Assembly (NCBI GenBank): GCA_034423575.1
Contig: DAOUIF010000001.1
Coordinates: forward strand, 62,001 to 126,000
From: Bin87 sp034423575
GTDB taxonomy: Bacteria > Chloroflexota > Dehalococcoidia > Lucifugimonadales > UBA3495
Direction: 5' to 3'
Length of the DNA stretch: 64,000 bases
Shown: piece after piece, positions 49,707-58,478 of the stretch
Position numbering within the stretch: the first letter of the stretch is position 1
Layout of the letters: the number at the start of each line of letters is the position of its first letter
Made by a program: the position numbers and the translations under genes
The notes under the pieces: model-generated
Told to the model about the DNA's origin: nothing
The model's input: only the letters and a program-made list of their open reading frames with translations
The model's database searches: none

Positions 49707-51644
49707 ATGCCGCTGGCATTCCTCATTCCAGTCTTCTCCTTCGCCGCCTGCCCGCTGATCATTCTGTTCCAGCGTTGGCTGCCGTTGCGCGGCGCGCCGC
49801 TGGCGATCCTGGCTATCGGCGCAGGTTTCGTAGTATGGGCGTTGACGGCCGTGAGCTTTCTTGGCGCGTCCGCTGCCGACCCGGCGTGTGATGTAAGCAG
49901 GATTACCGGTGCGTTGACCTGTCACTTCTCCACCTCGTGGTTCGAGGCCGGCATACCCAGCGTCGCCGCGACCGTTGACCAGGCGATTCATTTGGATTGG
50001 GGCATCATCATCGATCCCCTCACTGTGGTGCTGCTGGGACTGATCACCTTCGTAGCCCTGGGCGTACAGCTCTATTCGCTTGAATACATGAAGGGCGACC
50101 CACGCTTCGGCTGGTACTTCGCATGGCAGGCTCTGTTCGTGGCGTCGATGCTGACCCTGGCACTGGCCGACAATTTCCTGCTGCTATATATCGCGTGGGA
50201 GCTGGTCGGCCTGTGCTCCTACCTGCTCATCGGGTTCTGGTTCGAGAATCCGGGCCCTCGGGAGGCCGCGAAGAAAGCCTTCGTAGTCACGCGCATCGGC
50301 GACGTCGGCCTACTCGTAGGCATCCTGCTGCTCTGGGTCAACGTGGGCAGCTTCAGCATGACGGACGCGTTCGCCGCTGCGGCGTCCGGCGAGTTGGGCA
50401 GCGGAGTCACCACCGCCGCGGCCATCCTCCTGCTGCTGGGGGCAATGGGCAAGTCAGCGCAGTTTCCCTTCCACGTGTGGTTGCCCGACGCCATGGAGGG
50501 CCCCACGCCGGTCAGTGCCCTCATTCACGCGGCGACTATGGTGATAGCCGGTGTGTACCTGGTGGCCCGCGCCTATCCCATCTTTGCCGCCTCGCCGGAG
50601 GCCATGATGATCGTGGCCATCGTCGGGTTGATCACCGCCCTGGGCGCAGCGACAATCGCGCTGGTGTCCACGGACCTCAAGCGAATCCTGGCGTATTCCA
50701 CAGTGTCACACCTCGGCCTGATGATGCTGTCGCTGGGGGCGTTCGGCTGGACGGCGGCGGTGTTCCACCTGATGGCCCACGGCTTTGCGAAGGCCCTGTT
50801 GTTCCTCGGCGCCGGCAGCGTGATGCACGGCGTGGGCGCCCACGGTGACGTGGACATTCGCCGCGTCGGCGGACTGCGGCGGGCTATGCCGGTGACAGCC
50901 GTCGTGTTTTCCATCGGCGCCCTGTCCCTGGGCGGCATACCGATCCTGTCCGGATTCTGGAGCAAGGACGAAATCCTGATCGCGGTGGAGCACAACCTGC
51001 CCGTCATATTCATCGTCCTCACCATGCTCACCGCGTTCCTGAGCGCGCTCTACATGGCACGCGCCATGTTCGTCGTGTTCTTCGGACCTCAGGGCGAAGA
51101 CACCCACCACGCCCACGAATCGCCGCTGCTCATGACTGGCGTGCTGTCTGTGCTCTCTGTGCTGGCCGTGGGTTTCGGCTGGATCGCCTTCAACTGGCCG
51201 GGCAACTTCGACGGTTTCGGCAGCTTCGTTTTCTACGACCACGCGGAAAAGTTCCACTTTAACCCGGTGCTCGGCGCGATCTCAATCATTCTGGCCGTCG
51301 GCGCTTTCGTGCTGGCGTGGCTGGTCTACGTGCGCCGATCCGTCTCGCACGAGCCATGGCGGGCGCGGTTCGCGGCGGTTCTCCGGGTTGTTGAACGCAG
51401 GTATTACGTGGACGAGGCTTACCAATGGGGGATTGATCGGGTGGTGCTGACGGTCTCCGCGGCGCTGGCATTCTTCGACCGCGCGGTGGTGAATGACGTC
51501 GCGGTCAACGGCCCCGCCGACGTCGTACGCAAGGCCGGTGTCGCTCTGCGGCTGCACGTCACAGGTCATGTCTACACCTATGCCCTCGCTGTCGCGCTGG
51601 GCGTGATCGGTCTGGCGATATTCTGGTGGCTCCGGTCCGTTTAG
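49707..51644 (+). CDS. nuoL: Complex I subunit NuoL
   Basis: This 645-residue antiporter-like subunit has the proton-pathway Glu in AWELVGLCSYLLIG and Lys in MGKSAQFPFHVWLPDAMEGPTPVSALIHAATM. About 15 to 16 hydrophobic segments are visible, with the C-terminal lateral helix expected beyond residue 500. It is followed by nuoM after 25 bases. Confidence 0.97.
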   Translation: MPLAFLIPVFSFAACPLIILFQRWLPLRGAPLAILAIGAGFVVWALTAVSFLGASAADPACDVSRITGALTCHFSTSWFEAGIPSVAATVDQAIHLDWGIIIDPLTVVLLGLITFVALGVQLYSLEYMKGDPRFGWYFAWQALFVASMLTLALADNFLLLYIAWELVGLCSYLLIGFWFENPGPREAAKKAFVVTRIGDVGLLVGILLLWVNVGSFSMTDAFAAAASGELGSGVTTAAAILLLLGAMGKSAQFPFHVWLPDAMEGPTPVSALIHAATMVIAGVYLVARAYPIFAASPEAMMIVAIVGLITALGAATIALVSTDLKRILAYSTVSHLGLMMLSLGAFGWTAAVFHLMAHGFAKALLFLGAGSVMHGVGAHGDVDIRRVGGLRRAMPVTAVVFSIGALSLGGIPILSGFWSKDEILIAVEHNLPVIFIVLTMLTAFLSALYMARAMFVVFFGPQGEDTHHAHESPLLMTGVLSVLSVLAVGFGWIAFNWPGNFDGFGSFVFYDHAEKFHFNPVLGAISIILAVGAFVLAWLVYVRRSVSHEPWRARFAAVLRVVERRYYVDEAYQWGIDRVVLTVSAALAFFDRAVVNDVAVNGPADVVRKAGVALRLHVTGHVYTYALAVALGVIGLAIFWWLRSV

Positions 51645-51669
51645 CAGACGGGGCTGACCGACACTGACG

Positions 51670-53184
51670 ATGGGTAATTTTGACCAGGTATCCCTGCTGC
51701 TGTTGGTGCTGGTGCCCCTGGCCGGCGCGGTCCTGGCCATGGCGCTGCCCAAGGATCGCCCGCGAGACGCGTGGCAGTTCGCCATCTTCGTCGCCGTGAT
51801 CAGTTTCGTGCTGTCGGTCATTGTGTTCCTGCGCTACGACTACGGGGCCGGCGGTGTCCAACTGCAGCGGGCGTACGAGTGGATCGGGGAACCGGTCAAC
51901 ATAACCCTGCATTTCGGAGTCAACGGCATCAGCGCCCCCCTGGTGCTCCTCAACGGAATCGTGCTGCTGGGCGCTGTCCTGATCAGCCAGACCATCGCCC
52001 GGCGAACCCGGGACTTCTTCGTGTTGTTGCTGGCGCTGGGCGCCGGTGTGTACGGCGTGTTCGTCGTCAGGGACCTGTTCTTCCTCTTCTTCTTCTACGA
52101 GTTGGCCGTGCTGCCCATGTACCTGCTCATCGGCGTGTGGGGCAGCAGCACCGACTTCGGCTCCTTCCTGCGCACCAAGGAATACGGCGCCATGAAGCTG
52201 ATGGTGATGCTGGTCGCCGGCAGCGTCCTCATCTGGATAGGGATCCTGGCCCTGTACGTGGCGTCGTCTCAGGTGGGTGATCCCACGTTCAACATCGATA
52301 AGCTCGCGGCCCTCCAGCAGACCGGAGCGGTGTCCCGCCTCACGCAGATGTGGGTGTTCCCGTTCTTCGCGGTTGGGTTCGGGGTACTCGCCGGCCTCTG
52401 GCCTTTCCACACCTGGTCGCCAGACGGCCATGTGGCCGCGCCCACCGGCGTCAGCATGTTGCACGCGGGCGTGCTCATGAAGCTGGGAGCCTTCGGGATC
52501 ATCCAGGTGGGGATGCTGCTCACGCCCCAGGGGGCCGAGGTGTGGATGCCGGTGCTCATCGGCCTGGGCACGGTGAACGTCATCTACGGCGCGATCTCCG
52601 CCCTGTCCCAGAACGACCTCAAGTACGTCATCGGCTATTCCAGCGTCAGCCACATGGGTTACGTGCTCATGGGCATCGCCACGCTGCATCCCGTGGGCCT
52701 GGCCGGCGCGGTGCTCCAGATGTTCTCCCACGGCATAATGACTGCCCTGATGTTCGCCATGGTGGGCGCCATCTACGAGCGGGCGCACATCCGCGACAGC
52801 ATGATCCTCAACGGCCTCATCAAGCGGATGGGCACGACCACCTTCTTTTTCGCCATCGCCGGCCTGGCGTCCTTGGGACTGCCGGGTCTCAGCGGGTTCA
52901 TCGCGGAGTTCATGGTGTTCACCGGGGCCTTCCGCACCTACCTGCCACTGGCGCTCCTGGGGGTCATCGGGGCCGCCATCACCGCAGTGTACATCCTGCG
53001 ACTGTTGGCACGCTCCTTCTTCGGCGAGGGCGACCCGCAGTGGGACCACCTCACCGACGCCAGCCCGGTTGAAAAGGGCGTGGGCGCGGCCTTCGTTCTG
53101 ATCCTGATCGCCGTGGGCGTCTGGCCGGCCCCTCTGCTGAACGTCATCAACACCGGCGTGGAAGGCGCGCTCTCGGTTTTCTAG
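51670..53184 (+). CDS. nuoM: Complex I subunit NuoM
   Basis: This 504-residue antiporter-like subunit has the Glu in FFYELAVLPMYLLIGVWG, the Lys in VLMKLGAFG and the segment GLWPFHTWSPDGHVAAPTGVSML. Fourteen membrane segments are expected. The complement strand contains long open frames here only because of codon bias. Confidence 0.97.
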   Translation: MGNFDQVSLLLLVLVPLAGAVLAMALPKDRPRDAWQFAIFVAVISFVLSVIVFLRYDYGAGGVQLQRAYEWIGEPVNITLHFGVNGISAPLVLLNGIVLLGAVLISQTIARRTRDFFVLLLALGAGVYGVFVVRDLFFLFFFYELAVLPMYLLIGVWGSSTDFGSFLRTKEYGAMKLMVMLVAGSVLIWIGILALYVASSQVGDPTFNIDKLAALQQTGAVSRLTQMWVFPFFAVGFGVLAGLWPFHTWSPDGHVAAPTGVSMLHAGVLMKLGAFGIIQVGMLLTPQGAEVWMPVLIGLGTVNVIYGAISALSQNDLKYVIGYSSVSHMGYVLMGIATLHPVGLAGAVLQMFSHGIMTALMFAMVGAIYERAHIRDSMILNGLIKRMGTTTFFFAIAGLASLGLPGLSGFIAEFMVFTGAFRTYLPLALLGVIGAAITAVYILRLLARSFFGEGDPQWDHLTDASPVEKGVGAAFVLILIAVGVWPAPLLNVINTGVEGALSVF

Positions 53185-53196
53185 ACGGTTATCGAG

Positions 53197-54753
53197 ATGC
53201 CAATCGACTATACCGCCAACCTGCACCTGCTGACGCCTGAGTTCGTCCTCACGGCGCTGGCGTTCCTGGTGTTTACGGTGGATCTCTTCCTGCCGGAGCG
53301 CAACAAGGAGTGGCTGGCCGGCCTGTCGGTGGTCAGCCTCGTCGCCGTGATGGTCATCGCGCTGGTCATGCGGCCGGCGGGCTCGGTGGAGCTCTACGGC
53401 GGCCTGATCGTCGTCGACGGCTTCGGGCTGTTCTTCAAGATATTTTTCCTGGCCATCGGCGTGGGAATCATCGCCCTGTCCGTCGAGTACGGGCGTGACC
53501 GCCTGGAGCACCGCGGCGAGTTCTACGGGCTGCTGCTCTTCTCCATCCTGGGCATGAACCTGATGGCCATGTCTCGTGAATTGCTCACCGCGTATATCGC
53601 CCTGGAGCTGCTGTCCTTCAGCTTATACGTCATGGTGGCCTACGGGCTGCGCGAGGCCCGTTCCAACGAGGCCGGGATCAAGTACATCATCATCGGCGCG
53701 TTGTCTTCGGCCATCATGCTCTACGGGCTGAGCAACATCTACGCCGCCCTGGGCACCACCTTCTTCGCCGGCATCGCGGAGGAGCTGGCGTCGCCGGGTA
53801 CGGTCAGCCCGGTCCTGTGGGTCGGCGTGGCGCTCCTGGTGGTCGGGCTGGGGTTCAAGCTGTCGGCGGTGCCCTTCCACATGTGGGCCCCCGACGCCTA
53901 CGAGGGCGCGCCCCTGCCGGTGACGGCATACCTCGCCATCGGGTCCAAGGCCGCCGCGTTCGCGCTGACCCTGCGCCTGTTCGCTGAAGCCGTCGCGCCG
54001 GCCGCCGCTCGCTGGGACGAGTGGCAACTGGTGATCGCCGTGCTGGCCGCGGTGACCATGCTCCTGGGTAACCTGGTGGCCCTGGCGCAGCGGAACCTGA
54101 AGCGGCTCATGGCCTACAGCAGCATCGGCCACGTGGGCTATGCGCTGGCCGGAATCGCGGTCCTGGGCAGCGACTTCGCCCTGGCTGCCAAGTCGGTGGT
54201 GTTCTACCTGGTGGTGTACGCCGTGACCAACCTGGTGGTGTTCGCCGGGATCACCGCGTACTACAACCGCACCGGGCAGGACAACATCGCGGACCTGGCC
54301 GGCCTGGCCGACCGTCAACCATTCGTCGCGGCGGCCATCGCCATCGGGCTGTTCTCCCTGGCTGGTCTGCCCATCTTCGCTGGATTCACGGCCAAGTTCT
54401 ACCTTTTCGCGGCCGTGGCCGACGGCGGGTTCCTGTGGCTGGCCGGCGTCGCCATTTTCGCCAGCCTCATCTCCCTGTACTACTACCTCCAGGTGCTCCG
54501 CCAGATGTACATCGAGCGACCGGCCAATCTCGGCGATGAGGACGGTGCGCACGAACCCGCCGAGGATCACGGGGACGCCCAGGGCCATGGTGACCACGAC
54601 GAACCGCCCGTTGCGCCGATGCCCCGTCCATCTCTGCTCCTTACGGCCACCATGGGAGCCGGCCTGCTGGTGGTGACCTGGCTGGGCGTTTACCCGGCGC
54701 CGCTGCTGGGCCTGATCGACGCGGCCAGCGCGGCCATCGTGCCGCTGGGCTAA
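53197..54753 (+). CDS. nuoN: Complex I subunit NuoN
   Basis: This 518-residue antiporter-like subunit includes VGLGFKLSAVPFHMWAPDAYEGAP, the proton-pathway residues in EAGIKYIIIGALSSAIML and a C-terminal tail ending GAGLLVVTWLGVYPAPLLGL. A His/Asp-rich loop (EDGAHEPAEDHGDAQGHGDHDE) sits near residue 450. The 3' end is repeated at 55246-55362, see that entry. It closes the 11-subunit nuo set. Confidence 0.95.
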   Translation: MPIDYTANLHLLTPEFVLTALAFLVFTVDLFLPERNKEWLAGLSVVSLVAVMVIALVMRPAGSVELYGGLIVVDGFGLFFKIFFLAIGVGIIALSVEYGRDRLEHRGEFYGLLLFSILGMNLMAMSRELLTAYIALELLSFSLYVMVAYGLREARSNEAGIKYIIIGALSSAIMLYGLSNIYAALGTTFFAGIAEELASPGTVSPVLWVGVALLVVGLGFKLSAVPFHMWAPDAYEGAPLPVTAYLAIGSKAAAFALTLRLFAEAVAPAAARWDEWQLVIAVLAAVTMLLGNLVALAQRNLKRLMAYSSIGHVGYALAGIAVLGSDFALAAKSVVFYLVVYAVTNLVVFAGITAYYNRTGQDNIADLAGLADRQPFVAAAIAIGLFSLAGLPIFAGFTAKFYLFAAVADGGFLWLAGVAIFASLISLYYYLQVLRQMYIERPANLGDEDGAHEPAEDHGDAQGHGDHDEPPVAPMPRPSLLLTATMGAGLLVVTWLGVYPAPLLGLIDAASAAIVPLG

Positions 54754-54849
54754 CCGGGATGCGCACCAAAGATGGACAGACGCCCCACGACCGGCAAAAC
54801 TGGAGTCGTGTCAGGAGCCAGCCAACCTAGCATCCCGAGGAGGCACACG

Positions 54850-55206
54850 ATGGGAACGGTAACAGTCACCATAGGAGTCGGCGACCGGCAAGGGAGGCAG
54901 TTCGAGGAGCTCGAGGTCACCGTTGATACCGGCTCAACCTACACGGCAGTGCCCAGGGAAATGCTGCAAAGGCTGGGGGTGCGGGTCGAAAGGTCGATGC
55001 CATCCGAGACGGCCGACGGCCGAGTCGTCCCGGTGGACGTTGCGCACACCACTATAAGGTTGGAGGGTCTTGAGTTCCCAACGCCGGTCATATTTGCAGA
55101 GGCGGACGAGCGGAGCCTGCTGGGCGTAGTCTCCCTGGAACAAGCCGCCCTTGCCGTCGACCCGGTTGCGGGGCGACTGGCGCCGACCAATCTGCTGCGG
55201 TACTGA
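54850..55206 (+). CDS. Retropepsin-like aspartic protease domain protein
   Basis: This 118-residue protein starts at ATG 54850 after GAGGAGG at 54837-54843. The segment VTVDTGSTYTAVP near residues 24-36 has the active-site DTGS triad of clan AA aspartic proteases, followed by LLGVVSLEQ, which matches the later strand containing the flap-side Leu-Gly. Single-domain members act as homodimers in bacteria. Its insertion between two copies of the nuoN tail suggests it was inserted or carried in by recombination. Confidence 0.75.
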   Translation: MGTVTVTIGVGDRQGRQFEELEVTVDTGSTYTAVPREMLQRLGVRVERSMPSETADGRVVPVDVAHTTIRLEGLEFPTPVIFAEADERSLLGVVSLEQAALAVDPVAGRLAPTNLLRY

Positions 55207-55245
55207 CCGGGAACATGGGAGCCACGGTCCCCACAATCGACCACT

Positions 55246-55362
55246 ATGGGCGCCGGTATGCTGGTCGTGACCTGGCTCGGCGTTTACCCAGCGCCGCTGC
55301 TGGGGCTGATCGACGCTGCCAGCGCGGCCATCGTGCCTTTGGGAAGCGCATTGGATATCTAA
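55246..55362 (+). pseudogene. Second copy of the nuoN 3' end (diverged)
   Basis: The frame from ATG 55246 reads MGAGMLVVTWLGVYPAPLLG, the end of NuoN, and runs on to a TAA with a final SALDI extension. Against the nuoN tail about 12 of 99 bases differ but only one amino acid changes (Leu to Met), so nearly all changes are synonymous. No upstream nuoN body is joined, so it is a tail fragment. It could be the displaced original 3' end or the remnant of a paralog. Confidence 0.8.
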
Positions 55363-55434
55363 AGCGGTGAGGAGGCAAGGAAGAGTACGCCTTCTCCCCT
55401 GCTGTTCCACGCCATAATTGGAGGTATCGTCTCC

Positions 55435-55971
55435 GTGATCATCGCAGTCATCGGCAACTACGACCCACCACCCCACGTGTACGCGCTTGCGGAGGGGGTC
55501 GGCAAGGAGCTGGGCCGCCGGGGAATTACCCTGGTCTGCGGCGGTCTCACCGGCGTGATGGAGGCGGTGTGCAAGGGGGCCAAGTCGGAGAACGGCACCA
55601 CCATCGGCATCCTGCCCGGTGGGTCGCCGCGCACGGCGAATGAGTGGGTGGACTTCCCCGTCGCCACCAACATGGGGTTCGCGCGGAACGTAGCGGTGGT
55701 CAGCACCGGCCAGGCGGTCATCGCCGTGGGCGGCGCATTCGGGACCCTGTCGGAGATCGCCTACGCCCTGAGCTACGGAATCCCGGTAGTGTCGCTGCAA
55801 AGCTGGCCGCTGACGCTGCGCGGCGATGGCCTGCCTGTGGGGGACAACTACATCATCGCCGACGATCCCGCCGACGCCGTGGACAAGGCAGTCGCCGCAG
55901 CTCTGGCGCGTACCGACGAGACCCAGACAGTCGCCTTCTCCGAACCCCTGCCGGAGGTGCCCAATGGCTGA
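55435..55971 (+). CDS. TIGR00725-family (LOG/SLOG Rossmann) protein
   Basis: This 178-residue protein begins GTG 55435 after GGAGGT. LVCGGLTGVMEAVCKGAKSE and AVGGAFGTLSEIAYAL resemble the PGGxGTxxE nucleotide-binding motif of the LOG/lysine decarboxylase-like family, here in the TIGR00725 form. Function is not established; such proteins can be nucleotide-monophosphate phosphoribohydrolases or binders. It overlaps enolase by eight bases. Confidence 0.85.
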   Translation: MIIAVIGNYDPPPHVYALAEGVGKELGRRGITLVCGGLTGVMEAVCKGAKSENGTTIGILPGGSPRTANEWVDFPVATNMGFARNVAVVSTGQAVIAVGGAFGTLSEIAYALSYGIPVVSLQSWPLTLRGDGLPVGDNYIIADDPADAVDKAVAAALARTDETQTVAFSEPLPEVPNG

Positions 55972-57268
55972 TGCCACCATCGCGTCAGTAGTCGGCCGGG
56001 AGGCGCTGGACTCCCGGGGCAACCCCACGGTCGAGGCGGAAGTAACGCTGTCCGACGGCAACGTGGGACTGGCGCTGGTACCGTCGGGCGCCAGCACCGG
56101 CAGCTACGAGGCCCTGGAACTGCGCGACGGAGACCGGACCCGGTTCGGCGGCAGCGGCACGTTGACCGCTGTTGCCAACGTCAACGACCGCATCGGTCCC
56201 GCCTTGGCGGGAGCGTCGCCATTCGACCAGGCGGCCGTCGACCAACGGTTGAACGAACTGGACGGCACCGACGACAAGAGCGGCCTGGGCGCTAACGCGG
56301 TGCTGGCCGTTTCCATGGCGACCGCAAGAGCCGCCGCGGTGTCCGCGACCGGGGGATCTCTCTGGCGACACCTGGCTAATGGCGGCGAGGTCAGTCTGCC
56401 CCTGCCCCTATTGAACATCCTAAACGGGGGGCGGCATGCGTCCAACTCCGCCGACGTGCAGGAGTTCATGGTCGCCCCCGCCGGGTTCGACCGATTTTCC
56501 GATGCCCTGCGCGCCGGCGTCGAGATCTACCAGGCGCTGAAGTCCATCCTGAGGGACGGCGGGCACAACCTGAACGTGGGCGACGAAGGCGGATTCGCGC
56601 CCACTCTGCCGTCCAACCGCGACGCCATCGAGGTGGTGCTGCGGGCCATCGAAGCGGCCGGCTACCGGCCCGGTGAGCAGGTCCATATCGCCCTGGACGT
56701 GGCGGCGTCGGAACTGTGGGACGCCGACGCGTCGAACTATCATCTCGCACGGGAGGGCGTGTCCCTCAACGCCGGGGAACTGGTAGACCTGTACGCTGGG
56801 TGGTGCGCCGAGTATCCCATCATCAGCATCGAGGACGGGCTGTTCGAGGACGACTGGGCCGGGTGGTCCACGATGACCGCCAAGCTGGGCGAATCCGTGC
56901 AACTGGTCGGCGACGACCTCTTGGTGACCAACATCAGCCGGCTCCAACGTGGCATCTCTGAAAAATCCGGCAACGCCATCCTCCTCAAACCCAACCAGAT
57001 TGGCACCCTTTCCGAGACCGCCGCCGCGTTGGGCCTGGCGCGCGACGCCGGCTGGACCGCGGTAATGAGCCACCGCTCCGGAGAAACCGAGGACACCACC
57101 ATCGCCGACCTGGCCGTCGCCTGGAACGTGGGCCAGATCAAGACCGGGGCGCCGGCCCGATCCGAACGCGTGGCCAAATATAACCGGCTGCTGCGGATCG
57201 AGGCGGAGCTGGGCGACGCTGCCCGGTACGCCGGCCGGGAAGTATACCAAGGGCTCGGCACTCGCTGA
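55964..57268 (+). CDS. eno: Enolase
   Basis: This 434-residue enzyme interconverts 2-phosphoglycerate and phosphoenolpyruvate. Visible motifs are REALDSRGNPTVEAEV, the acidic catalytic GDEGGFAPTL, and the SIEDGLFEDDW and LLKPNQIGTLSET metal and catalytic lysine segments, with MSHRSGETEDTTIADLAV near the end. It starts at ATG 55964, overlapping the preceding gene. GAPDH follows after 187 bases, giving a small glycolytic cluster. Confidence 0.97.
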   Translation: MADATIASVVGREALDSRGNPTVEAEVTLSDGNVGLALVPSGASTGSYEALELRDGDRTRFGGSGTLTAVANVNDRIGPALAGASPFDQAAVDQRLNELDGTDDKSGLGANAVLAVSMATARAAAVSATGGSLWRHLANGGEVSLPLPLLNILNGGRHASNSADVQEFMVAPAGFDRFSDALRAGVEIYQALKSILRDGGHNLNVGDEGGFAPTLPSNRDAIEVVLRAIEAAGYRPGEQVHIALDVAASELWDADASNYHLAREGVSLNAGELVDLYAGWCAEYPIISIEDGLFEDDWAGWSTMTAKLGESVQLVGDDLLVTNISRLQRGISEKSGNAILLKPNQIGTLSETAAALGLARDAGWTAVMSHRSGETEDTTIADLAVAWNVGQIKTGAPARSERVAKYNRLLRIEAELGDAARYAGREVYQGLGTR

Positions 57269-57322
57269 CTATCCAGCCCTCCGGGAGGCTCGCGGGCCGG
57301 CCCGAATCTGCCCTTTCGATGG

Positions 57323-57328
57323 TATAAT
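57323..57328 (+). promoter_or_regulatory. -10 box (TATAATCG form) before gap
   Basis: TATAAT followed by CG lies about 127 bases before the GAPDH ATG, leaving a long leader, with no well-placed -35 box. It is probably the gap promoter. Confidence 0.4.
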
Positions 57329-57454
57329 CGCGGACGCCGGCGGTATCGGATTGAATGCGCAGATCGTGGGATAGTGGGCCCGACAGGATGCTCATTTGGC
57401 GTTTAGCCGGTCACCGGATCTGGTCACGTTTGAACTGAGGGGAGGCACTCCACG

Positions 57455-58462
57455 ATGGCGACGCGTATCGGTATCAATGGGTTCGGGAGGATCGGACGCC
57501 TGGTTGCCCGAGCGGCTCTTTCGCCTACCTACCACGACCGCCTGGACCTGGCCGCCGTAAACGGTTTGGGGGATCCTGATACCGCCGCCCATCTGTTTAA
57601 ATACGACAGCACTTACGGCCCTTACACCGGAACCGTGGGCACCGACAACGGCAACCTGGTCATCGACGGGAAGCCCATCCGCATGTTCCAGGAGTCTGAT
57701 CCGGCCAACATCCCCTGGTCGGAGATGGGCGTCGACATCGTCGTGGAATGCACCGGCCGCTTCACCGACGCTGCCAAGGCGGCGGCCCACATCGACAGTG
57801 GCGGCGCCGACAAGGTGATCATCTCCGCTCCGGCGCGCGGCGCGGACGCCACCATCGTATTGGGGGTCAACGACGACGCATACAAGGGCGACGAGCATCG
57901 TATTATCTCCAACGCATCCTGCACCACCAACTGCTTCGCGCCCATGGTCAAGGTGCTGCACGACGCTTTCGGTGTAGAGCGTGGCCTGATGTCCACCATC
58001 CACGCCTACACCAACGACCAAAGCATCCTGGACCGCAACCACCGGGACCTGCGCCGGGCCCGGGCCGCCGCGCAGAACATTATCCCGACGAGCACCGGCG
58101 CCGCCCGTTCCGTGGGCGTGGTGCTGCCTGAGTTGAACGGCAAGCTCCACGGCATCGCCTACCGCATCCCCACGTCCGTCGGGTCCGCCACCGACTTCGT
58201 GGCCGACCTCAAGCAGAATGTCACCAAGGACGAGGTCAATGCCGCTTTCAGGGCCGCCGCCGAGGGTCCACTGAAGGGCATTTTGGAATACACGGAAGAC
58301 CCCATCGTCAGCTCCGACATTCGCGGCAACACCCACAGCTGCATATTCGATGGCCTGAGCACCATGGTGCTGGACGACAGCATGGTCAAGATCCTGGGAT
58401 GGTACGACAACGAGTGGGGATATTCCTGCCGCACCGCCGACTTGTGCTGCCTGATTTCGTAG
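57455..58462 (+). CDS. gap: Glyceraldehyde-3-phosphate dehydrogenase
   Basis: This 335-residue enzyme has the Rossmann loop GINGFGRIGRLVARAAL and the active-site segment ISNASCTTNCFAPMVKVLHD with the catalytic Cys (about residue 154) and a later histidine in STIHAYTNDQ. The residue after the beta-alpha loop, AAVNGLGD, has Asn and not the Asp seen in strictly NAD-preferring enzymes, so cofactor preference is open. It reads in phase with a GGGGAGG ribosome-binding site. Confidence 0.97.
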   Translation: MATRIGINGFGRIGRLVARAALSPTYHDRLDLAAVNGLGDPDTAAHLFKYDSTYGPYTGTVGTDNGNLVIDGKPIRMFQESDPANIPWSEMGVDIVVECTGRFTDAAKAAAHIDSGGADKVIISAPARGADATIVLGVNDDAYKGDEHRIISNASCTTNCFAPMVKVLHDAFGVERGLMSTIHAYTNDQSILDRNHRDLRRARAAAQNIIPTSTGAARSVGVVLPELNGKLHGIAYRIPTSVGSATDFVADLKQNVTKDEVNAAFRAAAEGPLKGILEYTEDPIVSSDIRGNTHSCIFDGLSTMVLDDSMVKILGWYDNEWGYSCRTADLCCLIS

Positions 58463-58478
58463 TAATTCCTGGCGGTTG

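Noticed and set aside
51559..53511. A 650-codon open frame on the minus strand, antisense to nuoM and nuoN
   Set aside because: Caused by codon bias of the high-GC plus-strand genes. The translation is His/Gln/Asp-rich without any domain, and the plus strand encodes clear NuoM/NuoN.
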